Source: Veillonella sp. CHU740 (GTDB lineage Bacteria > Bacillota > Negativicutes > Veillonellales > Veillonellaceae). Taken from it: 64,000 bases of DNA. The first letter of the stretch is position 1. Each line of letters starts with the position of its first letter. The position numbers and the translations under genes are program-made. Positions 27,112 through 36,480 of this stretch are shown one piece after another. The notes below the pieces were generated by a model. The model saw nothing but the letters and a program-made list of their open reading frames with translations. It was not told the origin of the DNA and ran no database searches. The stretch lies in NCBI RefSeq assembly GCF_003992055.1, contig NZ_RQVD01000003.1, positions 62,001 to 126,000 of the forward strand, in the 5' to 3' direction.

Positions 27112-28107
27112 TTATTTTACTAATGCATCATATGCTTCGGAAGCACGTTCTGCAAAGATATCACGGATTTGTTGGTTTTCGCCAGCACCATGAAGATATG
27201 TATCTACAGTGAATCCTTCTTTCATAAGGATATTTTTGTGTGAATCAGGTTCGTCACCAGCCATGTCGTTGTTTGCATGGTCACCAGCAACCATCATTAA
27301 TGGCATTAATGTAACATGTTTGATACCTTTTTCTTTTAATTGAGGGATTACTGTTTCAAGATTTGGCCATCCTTCTACAGTGTAAAGGTATGTATTTTTA
27401 AGTCCCATAGAGTCAATGCGATCTTGAATAACTGCGTAGTATGCATTAGAAGGATCTGGAGTACCATGAGCCATAATCAATACAGCAGAATCTTTCTTTT
27501 GCATCATAGGGAATTGAGAAGAGAATGCTTTCAATGCTTGTTCTACATCATCGCGTTGGTCTTCTTGACCCATCCAGTACATTAAAGGTACACCTAATGT
27601 CATTTTTTTGAAGTCTTGTTTATGATGGTTGAATACAGCGCCTGCATAGTTATATTCCATACCAGGAATCATGTTTAATGTTGTCAAAGCAACACGAGTG
27701 TATCCATCAGCTTTTAATTGGTCTAATGCTTCTTCTGGAGTAGGGTATGTAATACCTTCTTTTTCTTTGATGCGATCAATGATGATATGGGATGTGAAAG
27801 CAGTGACTACTTTTACATTTGGATGCTGTGCTTTGATTTCATTGATTGTTGCATCAATTGTTTTAGCACGAGTATCTTTGAAAGTAGTACCAAAGGACAT
27901 AACTACGATGGCATCTTTATCCATTGCGTCTTTCATCATTGGATTTTCGTATGTGCGAACACCAATGGAAGCTGCTTCTTGTAATGCTGGAGTTGCATCT
28001 TTTACTTCAGAGTTTAACATGTACGCCGCATCAGTAGATTGGGATACGCCAAATGCTGCAGTTACTGCTAATGCTGCAATCATAGCGCCTTTTGAAAGTG
28101 ATTTCAT
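27112..28107 (-). CDS. cbiK: Exported sirohydrochlorin cobaltochelatase CbiK
   Basis: CbiK inserts cobalt into sirohydrochlorin. This 331-residue copy has a cleavable signal peptide (about residues 1-27, ending near STDAA), so it should act in the periplasm, like the periplasmic CbiK known from Desulfovibrio. Family residues are visible: IVVMSFGTTFKDTR near 70, the chelatase histidine in LIMAHGTPDPSN near 210 and the metal-site histidine in MMVAGDHANNDMAGDE near 270. A perfect consensus promoter lies upstream. It precedes the btuF-like gene by 72 bases, and both probably form one transcript. A role in handling exogenous metal-tetrapyrroles is an alternative to B12 synthesis. Confidence 0.88.
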   Translation of the reverse strand: MKSLSKGAMIAALAVTAAFGVSQSTDAAYMLNSEVKDATPALQEAASIGVRTYENPMMKDAMDKDAIVVMSFGTTFKDTRAKTIDATINEIKAQHPNVKVVTAFTSHIIIDRIKEKEGITYPTPEEALDQLKADGYTRVALTTLNMIPGMEYNYAGAVFNHHKQDFKKMTLGVPLMYWMGQEDQRDDVEQALKAFSSQFPMMQKKDSAVLIMAHGTPDPSNAYYAVIQDRIDSMGLKNTYLYTVEGWPNLETVIPQLKEKGIKHVTLMPLMMVAGDHANNDMAGDEPDSHKNILMKEGFTVDTYLHGAGENQQIRDIFAERASEAYDALVK

Positions 28108-28181
28108 AATAACTCTCCTTACCTAAAACTAGAATATACCCAACAGCATGAATATTTATTGCCCTATTCATACTTACATTT

Positions 28182-28210
28182 ATTATATTCTCATCTGTGA
28201 CAAGTGTCAA
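28182..28210 (-). promoter_or_regulatory. Consensus sigma-70 promoter of the cbiK-btuF transcript
   Basis: On the minus strand, TTGACA (28205-28210) and TATAAT (28182-28187) are separated by exactly 17 bases, both perfect matches. The start codon is about 75 bases downstream behind an AAGGAGAG ribosome binding site. A TGACA/TGTCA inverted pair overlaps the -35 box and could be an operator. No cobalamin-riboswitch signature was seen in the leader. Confidence 0.8.
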
Positions 28211-28320
28211 TGAATTATGGATATGTAATAATGAAAGTTAGCTATAATGATAAGCTGTAATCGTATTGGCATAGGTTGTATTAAGTTTGTTTTACTCATA
28301 TATAGGTTCTATGGATTAAA

Positions 28321-28349
28321 TTGACAATAAAAAATAGATATGCTACCCT
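28321..28349 (+). promoter_or_regulatory. Possible promoter of the YadA-like adhesin gene
   Basis: TTGACA at 28321-28326 is a perfect -35. The -10 at 17-base spacing, TACCCT (28344-28349), is weak. The start codon lies about 70 bases further. It is divergent from the cbiK promoter, and the rest of the 28108-28419 intergenic region shows nothing else. Confidence 0.4.
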
Positions 28350-28419
28350 TAGACAGTTGTAAATAATGAATTTTAGTATAGAGTTAATACGTAGTTATTA
28401 TAGAAGGTAGAGGTTAGCA

Positions 28420-30741
28420 ATGAAATTTAAAAAGCATCAGCCTAAGTTGGCAGTTCTTACTCTTGTGTTGGGTACAATGTCTGCACCAATAATGGCAGCT
28501 GATCCAGCTATTGTTGTTGGCGGTAGTAATGCCAGTGCAACAGGTCATGTAGCATTGGCTGTGGGGGCTAATGCCAATGCATCGGGTAACCAAGGAGTTG
28601 CTATAGGTGCTAACTCCGCAGCTAGTGGTGGTAATGCGACGGCTCTTGGGTTAAATGCAACGGCAACACATACAGATGCATTAGCCATTGGTACAAAAGC
28701 AAAGGCAACGAATGTGAATACTACTGTAGTAGGTGCGTATGCTGTATCTAGTGGAGATTATGGGGTGGCAGTTGGAGCCGATTCTTATGCGACAGGTAAC
28801 CGTGCTATTTCTATTGGTGTAGCAATCAATGAGACAGAAAATAAACGATTTGGTGCTACCGGTGATCGTTCTATCAGTATTGGTAATGAAACACTGGCTT
28901 CTAGCACGCATACAACAGCCGTAGGAGATAGTGCTACAGCTACTAGCAACAGATCTGCTTCTTATGGAGCATTTGCGAATGCAACGGGTATTCAATCGAC
29001 AGCGGTTGGTCATGCCTCCAATGCAACAGGCAACTATAGCGCTTCCTTTGGTGATGCCTCTGCGGCTAGTGGTGAAACAGCTGTAGCTATAGGTTATGGA
29101 GCAAAGGCGCAAGATACAGAAACGATTGCTATCGGTAGAGGGGCTAGTACGAATGATTCGGGATCTCACGGGTCTATTGCTATTGGCAGAAACTCGACGG
29201 CTACGGCAGGCCTTTCTGTTGCCATAGGGGCAGATGCTAAAAATGAGACAAAGCATCCTAGAGCAGATCATACCTATTATGCGGCAACTGCTGTAGGTAC
29301 TGGGGCTAGAACAGGTAGTGTTGGCTCTATTGCCATTGGTAATAATAGTGTGGCTAATACAGAGCTAGTAGATGGTGAAATTGGTGTGTATTCTACTGCA
29401 GTCGGTACATCAAGTTCATCGCAAGGGATATATTCTACGGCAATAGGTGTACATTCTAAGGCTTATGGTCACTATTCCGTTGCTATGGGTATGCAGAAGC
29501 ATCAAGTGACAGGAGAAGAGCTAGGTGCCCGTGGATATGGCTCAGCTGCCATTGGGTTATATGCAAATTCTATTGGTTTGCAAAGTGTTGCCATCGGACA
29601 AGAGAGCAAAACTGACCGTAATCGAAGTGTAGCAATCGGTCTTAAAACGGTTACTAATGGTGTGGATAGTATTGCCATGGGAACTAAATCAAGCACAAAT
29701 GCCTCTAACAGTGTTGCTATTGGTTTAGGTTCGAAAACAACAATTGATTCTTCCGTAGCGTTAGGTGCATTATCCTCTACATCAGGTCAGGCTTTCACAG
29801 TGGGCTATGATCCGACTACAAAAGCAGCTATGGATATGAGTACAGTGGTGAAAGATGTAGCTGCTTATGAGGCACAAAAAGCTATCATTAAAGAGGCAAA
29901 TGAGACAATCGACAAGTCTAATACGATACTTCGTACAGCTGAGTATGATCGTATCTATGGTGCCACTACTGAGATTCGCAATGCAGCTAACACTTTAACG
30001 GCGGAGCATCGAGGAAAAATTATTGATGCAGAAGCTAAAAAATTAGAGGCTGTGCAAGCGATTAAAAATAATTTCCAAGGTGCCTCTGCATGGGAAAACT
30101 CATTAGGTGGTGTATCTGTTGGTAATGCAGAGTTAGGATTAACTCGTCAAATAAATAATGTAGCGGCAGGCACATTAGATACAGATGCAGTTAATGTGGC
30201 CCAATTAAAACGTGTACTTAATACAAGTATCAACAATACGATGGGGGATATCATGAACCAAACGAACACATTGGTGAATGGTGTTCGTCAAGATGTACAG
30301 GCCCTTCGTAGTGAAAGTCGAGAAGGAGATGCCATGAATGCTGCCTTAGCAGCATTAAAACCAGTGGCATATAAGTCGACTGAACCTACACAAATTATGG
30401 CGGGTGTGGGCCATAACTCTGGTAAAACAGGATTTGCCCTAGGAGTAGCCCATTATACCGATGAAGGAACCATGTTTAATGCAGGCATTGCCTTTGCAGG
30501 AAAACAACGATCCTATAATGGAGGTGTTACTTTTAGAATTGGACATGGTAGTGATGATGTACCACAATACGCACCGCCAGCAACAGTACAAGTACTTTCA
30601 GAAGAGTTAGCATTAGAAAAATCTAATAATGAAGTACAAGAACGTCGTATGCAAGAACAAGAGGCAAAACTCAATCGTTTATTAGAACAAAATGAACGCT
30701 TGCAACAAGAGGTAGCAGCCTTAAAAACGTTGCTAAAATAA
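28420..30741 (+). CDS. YadA-type trimeric autotransporter adhesin with a C-terminal coiled coil behind the anchor
   Basis: A surface adhesin of 773 residues. The signal peptide covers residues 1-26 (ends IMAA). Residues 30-460 are YadA head repeats of the SVAIG-x-xS type, for example GVAIGANSAASG and SVAIGQESKT. A stalk follows, then the neck NVAQLKRVLN near 590 and a YadA anchor at about 640-707 (MNAALAALKPVAY, MAGVGHNSGKTGFALGVAHY, GGVTFRIG). Trimeric autotransporters normally end with the last anchor strand. Here about 65 residues follow: a Pro-rich linker and a Glu/Gln/Leu coiled coil ending LQQEVAALKTLLK, probably periplasmic. The gene is monocistronic, with its own terminator. Confidence 0.88.
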   Translation: MKFKKHQPKLAVLTLVLGTMSAPIMAADPAIVVGGSNASATGHVALAVGANANASGNQGVAIGANSAASGGNATALGLNATATHTDALAIGTKAKATNVNTTVVGAYAVSSGDYGVAVGADSYATGNRAISIGVAINETENKRFGATGDRSISIGNETLASSTHTTAVGDSATATSNRSASYGAFANATGIQSTAVGHASNATGNYSASFGDASAASGETAVAIGYGAKAQDTETIAIGRGASTNDSGSHGSIAIGRNSTATAGLSVAIGADAKNETKHPRADHTYYAATAVGTGARTGSVGSIAIGNNSVANTELVDGEIGVYSTAVGTSSSSQGIYSTAIGVHSKAYGHYSVAMGMQKHQVTGEELGARGYGSAAIGLYANSIGLQSVAIGQESKTDRNRSVAIGLKTVTNGVDSIAMGTKSSTNASNSVAIGLGSKTTIDSSVALGALSSTSGQAFTVGYDPTTKAAMDMSTVVKDVAAYEAQKAIIKEANETIDKSNTILRTAEYDRIYGATTEIRNAANTLTAEHRGKIIDAEAKKLEAVQAIKNNFQGASAWENSLGGVSVGNAELGLTRQINNVAAGTLDTDAVNVAQLKRVLNTSINNTMGDIMNQTNTLVNGVRQDVQALRSESREGDAMNAALAALKPVAYKSTEPTQIMAGVGHNSGKTGFALGVAHYTDEGTMFNAGIAFAGKQRSYNGGVTFRIGHGSDDVPQYAPPATVQVLSEELALEKSNNEVQERRMQEQEAKLNRLLEQNERLQQEVAALKTLLK

Positions 30742-30775
30742 TATAATAGAATGCAAATGGTAGTTATACTACTAC

Positions 30776-30813
30776 AAAGGCTATAGACTGATAGTATCAG
30801 CTATAGCCTTTTT
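30776..30813 (+). terminator. Terminator after the trimeric autotransporter
   Basis: AAAGGCTATAG pairs with CTATAGCCTTT around an inner CTGA/TCAG stem and is followed by further T residues. It lies 35 bases after the stop codon. Confidence 0.8.
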
Positions 30814-30927
30814 GTATGGATTACAATATGGTTGGACACTTTGGTAGCAATGATTGATACAAGACCGAGAATAGATAATGAATATGAATAGTGATGGATA
30901 TCACATAATTCTACAAGTCGTGAATCA

Positions 30928-30965
30928 AATGGAGCATTTGAAAACCATATGGAGTAGATTTGATG
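30928..30965 (+). promoter_or_regulatory. Conserved upstream element shared by the two receptor-fusion genes, copy 1
   Basis: The element AAATGG-N3-ATTTGAAA-N6-TGGAGTAGAT-N-TGA recurs with the same spacing at 36346-36383, before the second paralogue. It lies about 65-100 bases before each start codon, within otherwise divergent leaders. It may be an operator or a promoter part (TTGAAA could be a -35). Confidence 0.5.
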
Positions 30966-31027
30966 TATAGATAGTATTACAATAAAAACGATTAACGTTA
31001 TCAGTTGTTTTCTGTTAGAAAAGGAAG

Positions 31028-34000
31028 ATGGTGGATGCTATGCATTATCATAAACCGTATCAAAAACGCCTATTGACTGGTGCTGTCATGAGTTGGATGG
31101 CATGTTCATGGTATTTATTAGGAGGTTTTGCACCTGTATATGGAGAGGGATCTGTGTATGTTACCGCAGATAGAGCACAAGAAGAAGCAAAATATACATC
31201 TCAACAAGTGCAAATCATTACCAAAAAAGATATTGAGCAAAAGCAGGCTAAGTCAGTAGAAGATATTGTATTTACTCAGGCTGGTGTGACTCGTACGGTA
31301 GACAGTATGGGTCGCGTAGGTGTATCGATTCGTGGATCTGAGCCAAGACATACGCTAATCCTAGTAGATGGACAACCTGTGATGGGGGAATTTGCTAAGT
31401 ACCAAGGTCAAGGTGATGAGTTACAACGGTTGGGTACAGAAAATGTAGAACGCATTGAGATTATTCAAGGTGCAGCGAGTGCCAAATATGGATCCGATGC
31501 GATTGGCGGTGTTATTAATGTCATTACTAACAAACCAAACAAGACCGCAAATATCCGAGTGAATGCGGAAAGCCTACGCTCTCGTGGTGACCAAACACCG
31601 TTCCCATATAGTAATTTCTTCATGCGTGCTGATTCTGGTCAACATGGAAACTTGCGTGTCAACATCCACGGTAGTAAACGAGATATCGTGCCTGTATATG
31701 CCGCTAACGAACGAAAAGAAGTTCCTTTTGGTAATGCCGCTGTGAATGAGGTATTTCCTAAAAACTCTCTTCGTTATTATGGCAATAACTCCAATTTAGG
31801 AATGGCAGCTATTTACGATGTAAATGATCGAAACTCTTTCACATTCAGTGCTGATCGATACAATGAAAAGTTAGAGCGCTTTATTAAGAGGACAAACTCT
31901 GAAGATGAGCCACAAGTGCACTATAAACGCAACTTGGATAGAGATAAGAGTAATCTATCCTATACAGGACAAGATGAAAAAAGCAACTGGAAAGTTGAAC
32001 TAAACTACACGCGCACAAAAGAAGATGATGTTACGTTGACTAGTGATTTTGGTCGCAGTAATTATGAAGGTAAAAATACATTAAATTATGTAGATAATGT
32101 GGACCACAAACAATGGAGTCTTGATATTACTGGAGATACGCAAGTCAATGATAACCATCTAGTTTCCTATGGCATCGGCTATACCTCTGAAAGTGGTGAA
32201 GGTAGCCGTCTAAAAAGTGCACCTCATACATGGGTTAGAAACATTGATCCATGGGACTATGATAAAAGTTTAGCTGTAAAACATGGTAAACCAGAAAGTA
32301 CCATTTATCGTCATTCTTTCAAAGAAAATAGTGATGGCGTATTGCAATGGGATAAAGAAAAAGAATGGTATGGTTACGATCATACAGATAAAACGAGTGT
32401 ACCAGAGTTTACTTATGAAGATTTCAAAAACTATTTAGACCCAGAGGCTAATCTAGACCCTGCCGCATTCCATGGATTGGTGTATAACTCTGGATATACA
32501 CCAAACAATATGGAATCCCGTAATCCAGAAGCACTAAAACGATTCAAGGCATTTAACGATAAATTAAATGAAATTCCTTACAATAAAGAACTGATTGCTA
32601 AATTTGGACCGGGTCATCAAGGTACTGAAACCATTGATGGGGTCAAACCACCTGTAATAAATAAAGATTATTTAGCTTTATTCTATTACATGGAAGATCC
32701 GTCTTTCAAAATTGTACGACCTCAATTTAATGGCGGTCATTTCAAAGATGAATATAATAAACGCATTAACCAACAAACGGTAGGTAGCGCGAGTCTTAAA
32801 AAACAACATTTCTTCATCCAAGATACATGGCAACTCAACAAAAATACTATTTTACAACCAATTGTACGCTTAGATCATAGCGACTTGTTCGGATCTCACA
32901 TGACGTTTAATGTGGGTGTTACACAGAATGTAGGGGGTAATGCGCATCGTCGTTTGAAAGCTAATATCGGTACTAGTTATACAGAGCCTGGCATGGGTGA
33001 ACTATATTATAACTGGGAAATGTATGGTCCTACTATTACCAATGTGGCTCCTTTGTCTGGCGGTCGTGCTCGTTTAGGCTGGTACTGGGTTGGAAATCCT
33101 AATCTACAACCAGAAACATCTAAAAACATTGATATCTCCTTTGAAGGGGAAAATAAAAATACCTATATGAAATTGACGGCGTTCCGCAATCAAATTCGTA
33201 ACTATATGACTATAGCTAATACTGGGCATCTCATGGATTTCTATCCATACCTTGATGAAAGTACATTCTTTGGTGCAACGAAGTATGCCCATGCACCGGA
33301 CTTGTTGTACACTTTCAAAAACATTGGTAAAGCCCGTATAAATGGTCTTGAATTAGAAGTAAAACAACGATTGGGCAACCATGCGAAATTGAAATTTGGT
33401 TACACCTATTTAGATGCAGTCAACAAATCCAACCCAGATATGCCAAAACGCTTGTTAGATAAACCAATGCATAAATTAGACTTAGGTCTAGAATTGGAAG
33501 ATAAAGTGAGCGGTTGGAGCGGTAATATATGGACAGATTACTACTACAATATGCTAGACAGTAACTCTGTATCTGGTGGCGGTAATTATATTACATCTCA
33601 AGTGAACCCAGAAAATAATGATAAATCCATCATTACCTATGAATTCAACCGCAAAAAAACGGCAGATATGTATAAAACAAAAACATATGGTATTTGGAAT
33701 ATGATTGTACAGAAAAAAATCGACAAGGATTCTCTTGTTTACTTTGGTGTGAACAATCTATTTGATCATCGTGACGATGACCGTGCATTACAAGGCCGTC
33801 AATTCCGGTTCGGTATGAATTTAAAATTTGGTCCAGATGGTTCCACACATGCGGGTACTGATCATGGAAAGGTAATAGGTGGTCATGGTAAGGCTACTAC
33901 AGAAAAAATGTTGCAGTCTGCACCATCTATGCCATCCGTTCCATCTGTGAAAGAATCTCTCTTGGAAACACCGTTTGATACACATGAAAAACAAGGTGCT

Positions 34001-36190
34001 CAACTAATAGGAGATATTCGTGTAGGTGGGGATAGCCATTTAGGATCTGATAGACCGGCTAACCGTGTGACAGCTGTCAGCTCTATTAGCGATGGGGCAT
34101 TGAAAAATTTGCAGGATAAAAACGAACATGGTTTCCATAGTCGTTTACGTCTTGGTGTAGATGCTCGTATTAATGACAATACGAATGTGAAAGTGGTGGC
34201 ATCTGCTCAAGGTCAATCCGGTATAGATACAGCTCATGAAACAACAGGATCTAGAGGACTTAACCATACTCGGTTAGATACATTAGATGTAACTCAACAT
34301 CATTCTAATTGGGATTTCAGTGTTGGTCGTTTGACTGAAAAATTCGGTACCACAGGCTATTGGTTTAACAAAGAGTTCGATGGTATTAGAACTGTTTGGA
34401 CTGGTGAAAAAGACCAAGTTCGTATTGGTTATGGTGATTTCCGCCACAGTACAGGTATCGAAGATTCGGCGTATACCCATGCGATTTATACGAAGTTCAA
34501 ACGTCCACCGACTGTGGATGAGTTCGTAGGTACAACATTCGATTATACAGGACTTTCAGAGGAAGAGAAAAAATTAGTAGGCGGTGCCAAAGTAGAAAAA
34601 GTGGTAAAAGATGCACCGAATACAATTAACTTCTATCAACAGTTGAAAGCGCTACAAGGGGATTACAAATCATTAAGCGACAAGAAAGAAGAGTTTGCCA
34701 GTGACCTTGCTACCTTGAAAGATGAAATGGACAATGAATATATCGCTGATACACCTGAAAAGAAAGAGCAATATCGAAAAGATATTGAGGCGAAAACAAA
34801 AGAACTTGAAGAGGTTACTACTAAATTAGATGCCAATATCGAGGCCCAATATGGTGTTGTTGCTCGTATGCAAGAGATTGCTATAAAGGCGTATGGCAAG
34901 GATAAAGGCTTTAAGAAGTACAATGTGGCTAAAAAAGCGGATGAAGAAATTACGGTTCCGATTAAGTTGCCGGATATTGAATTTAGATATACTGGTACAT
35001 CTATTCATCATGATGAAGATGAGGATGCAGATTATGAAGATCCAGTGGATTCCAACACATTTTATACAAAACCTAAGGCCAACCCAAGCGGTGCAAACCT
35101 AGATAATCCACTATTTAAATTGAAAATTTCTGATTCGGCTGTAATGGGTAAAGATAGAAAAGAATATCTCAAAAAATGGTTTGAATCCAATAAAGAAGAA
35201 ATCATTAAGGCCTACAAAGAACGAGCAATGGAAATAGCTAAAAACTCTGTAGGTGAACATGGTACAGTGAAAGATATTACCTTTAAAGATGAAGATTTAG
35301 CTAAAGCTGGTGATGCATTATACGAAATGAACTATTTAAATGTAGGCACACCAGGTGAATCTACGATCTCGAAAACGTATCAATCAGGAATGTATCCATA
35401 CCTTGTAGCACAGTATTTCAATGAAATAGTAAGTGCTTTAGAGGCTACAGATGGTCATAGTAAATTACCTAGGGAAGCATTTATTCCATATACAGGTGCT
35501 ATCATTCCTGCGGAAGGTATTGTGTTACAACGTGATGTGATTCCTGCAGTGAAACGGGCTGGATATGTACAACTTCGTCATATGGTAGGTAAACAATTAG
35601 GCCTTACAGCTTGGTATTTAAAATCTACTGGCGATGATAGTACAACGGTACAATTTGCAAGTGGACACGATACATCTTCGGCTACATTTAAAGGTCTTGC
35701 TAATGTGATTGGTATCGGTGCGAAATATACAATGGGTCAATCGTCTTTATCCATAGACTATGGACAAAATAGAACAGACTATGGTCGGTTTATGAATGGA
35801 AGCACTCAGTATAATTATGTACCTGGTAGCATTAACTTTATACCTACTGGACGTGCTATGGGAAATACACCATCCTTCTGGGTAGTGCGATTTAATATTG
35901 GTCATGTAGACTACAAACGACCAGGTAGTTGGAACGGATTCATCGATTACAAACGTTTTGATCATGGTTCCTTCTTTGGTGGTAATGGCACTGGCGCTGT
36001 ACCAGATCGTTACTTAGATGGTATTCGTAGCTTTACAGTAGGTGGTGGATATGTGCCACATAAAGATCTATTGTTAGAAGCGTTCTATACATTTGATGCA
36101 AAAGCATTGGGACAGCGTGATACATTATATGGTGGTGAAAACTTTACCTTAGGTAATTACACACGTATCCAAGGAACATATAAATTCTAA
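31028..36190 (+). CDS. TonB-dependent receptor fused to a second outer-membrane beta-barrel, paralogue 1
   Basis: A 1720-residue outer-membrane protein. After a signal peptide (to about residue 40, APVYGEG) comes a TonB plug: IITKKDIEQKQAKSVEDIVF, VSIRGSEPRHTLILVDGQPV and GAASAKYGSDAIGGVINVIT. A 22-strand-type barrel follows, with NPNLQPETSKNIDISFEG near residue 690 and a normal receptor end FRFGMNLKFG near residue 936. A Gly/Ser/Pro/His linker leads to a second barrel (about 985-1720) that ends in its own beta-signal, YTRIQGTYKF. Inside the second barrel is a coiled-coil insert, about residues 1210-1300. Start is uncertain: ATG 31028 is close to its AAGGAAG site; GTG 31031 or ATG 31040 are alternatives. 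Substrate is unknown; nearby btuF and cbiK suggest metal-tetrapyrroles. Confidence 0.82.
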   Translation: MVDAMHYHKPYQKRLLTGAVMSWMACSWYLLGGFAPVYGEGSVYVTADRAQEEAKYTSQQVQIITKKDIEQKQAKSVEDIVFTQAGVTRTVDSMGRVGVSIRGSEPRHTLILVDGQPVMGEFAKYQGQGDELQRLGTENVERIEIIQGAASAKYGSDAIGGVINVITNKPNKTANIRVNAESLRSRGDQTPFPYSNFFMRADSGQHGNLRVNIHGSKRDIVPVYAANERKEVPFGNAAVNEVFPKNSLRYYGNNSNLGMAAIYDVNDRNSFTFSADRYNEKLERFIKRTNSEDEPQVHYKRNLDRDKSNLSYTGQDEKSNWKVELNYTRTKEDDVTLTSDFGRSNYEGKNTLNYVDNVDHKQWSLDITGDTQVNDNHLVSYGIGYTSESGEGSRLKSAPHTWVRNIDPWDYDKSLAVKHGKPESTIYRHSFKENSDGVLQWDKEKEWYGYDHTDKTSVPEFTYEDFKNYLDPEANLDPAAFHGLVYNSGYTPNNMESRNPEALKRFKAFNDKLNEIPYNKELIAKFGPGHQGTETIDGVKPPVINKDYLALFYYMEDPSFKIVRPQFNGGHFKDEYNKRINQQTVGSASLKKQHFFIQDTWQLNKNTILQPIVRLDHSDLFGSHMTFNVGVTQNVGGNAHRRLKANIGTSYTEPGMGELYYNWEMYGPTITNVAPLSGGRARLGWYWVGNPNLQPETSKNIDISFEGENKNTYMKLTAFRNQIRNYMTIANTGHLMDFYPYLDESTFFGATKYAHAPDLLYTFKNIGKARINGLELEVKQRLGNHAKLKFGYTYLDAVNKSNPDMPKRLLDKPMHKLDLGLELEDKVSGWSGNIWTDYYYNMLDSNSVSGGGNYITSQVNPENNDKSIITYEFNRKKTADMYKTKTYGIWNMIVQKKIDKDSLVYFGVNNLFDHRDDDRALQGRQFRFGMNLKFGPDGSTHAGTDHGKVIGGHGKATTEKMLQSAPSMPSVPSVKESLLETPFDTHEKQGAQLIGDIRVGGDSHLGSDRPANRVTAVSSISDGALKNLQDKNEHGFHSRLRLGVDARINDNTNVKVVASAQGQSGIDTAHETTGSRGLNHTRLDTLDVTQHHSNWDFSVGRLTEKFGTTGYWFNKEFDGIRTVWTGEKDQVRIGYGDFRHSTGIEDSAYTHAIYTKFKRPPTVDEFVGTTFDYTGLSEEEKKLVGGAKVEKVVKDAPNTINFYQQLKALQGDYKSLSDKKEEFASDLATLKDEMDNEYIADTPEKKEQYRKDIEAKTKELEEVTTKLDANIEAQYGVVARMQEIAIKAYGKDKGFKKYNVAKKADEEITVPIKLPDIEFRYTGTSIHHDEDEDADYEDPVDSNTFYTKPKANPSGANLDNPLFKLKISDSAVMGKDRKEYLKKWFESNKEEIIKAYKERAMEIAKNSVGEHGTVKDITFKDEDLAKAGDALYEMNYLNVGTPGESTISKTYQSGMYPYLVAQYFNEIVSALEATDGHSKLPREAFIPYTGAIIPAEGIVLQRDVIPAVKRAGYVQLRHMVGKQLGLTAWYLKSTGDDSTTVQFASGHDTSSATFKGLANVIGIGAKYTMGQSSLSIDYGQNRTDYGRFMNGSTQYNYVPGSINFIPTGRAMGNTPSFWVVRFNIGHVDYKRPGSWNGFIDYKRFDHGSFFGGNGTGAVPDRYLDGIRSFTVGGGYVPHKDLLLEAFYTFDAKALGQRDTLYGGENFTLGNYTRIQGTYKF

Positions 36191-36249
36191 GTATCATATC
36201 TTGATGTAACAGTGGTCTCTGGTATAGAGCACGAGAAAGAAATACATAG

Positions 36250-36298
36250 AAAAGCCTAATGAATACGATGAGAAAACCGTGTCCATTAGGCTTTTTTT
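36250..36298 (+). terminator. Terminator between the two receptor-fusion genes
   Basis: AAAAGCCTAATG pairs with CATTAGGCTTTT, a 12-base stem around a 22-base loop, followed by a T run. It makes the second paralogue a separate transcription unit. Confidence 0.8.
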
Positions 36299-36345
36299 GT
36301 TATCTAACTCCGTATTTTTGAGAAATAATCGCAAATAAATGACCG

Positions 36346-36383
36346 AAATGGGATATTTGAAACCGTTTTGGAGTAGATATGAA
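36346..36383 (+). promoter_or_regulatory. Conserved upstream element shared by the two receptor-fusion genes, copy 2
   Basis: AAATGG, ATTTGAAA and TGGAGTAGAT recur with the same spacing as at 30928-30965, while the flanks differ. Conservation between two promoters with little other similarity points to co-regulation. Confidence 0.5.
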
Positions 36384-36480
36384 TGTCATATTAATATAAA
36401 ATTAAGAGAAAATGATATTTTTTGTCATTTGTGTTATTTTTGTGTTTTATTTTATTTGATTAAATTGGGAGTAGATTGCA

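Noticed and set aside
28108..28419. A cobalamin riboswitch in the cbiK or adhesin leader
   Set aside because: No B12-box-like sequence or multi-stem architecture was seen; the region holds only divergent promoters.
28681..29271. A 196-codon open frame on the minus strand inside the adhesin gene
   Set aside because: Its serine/arginine/cysteine-rich product follows from the repetitive head codons read backwards. The plus-strand protein has a signal peptide, head repeats and an anchor.
28500..29800. A CRISPR-like or tandem-repeat array
   Set aside because: The periodicity is imperfect and codes for 14-residue YadA head repeats; spacers are not unique, and no cas genes are present.
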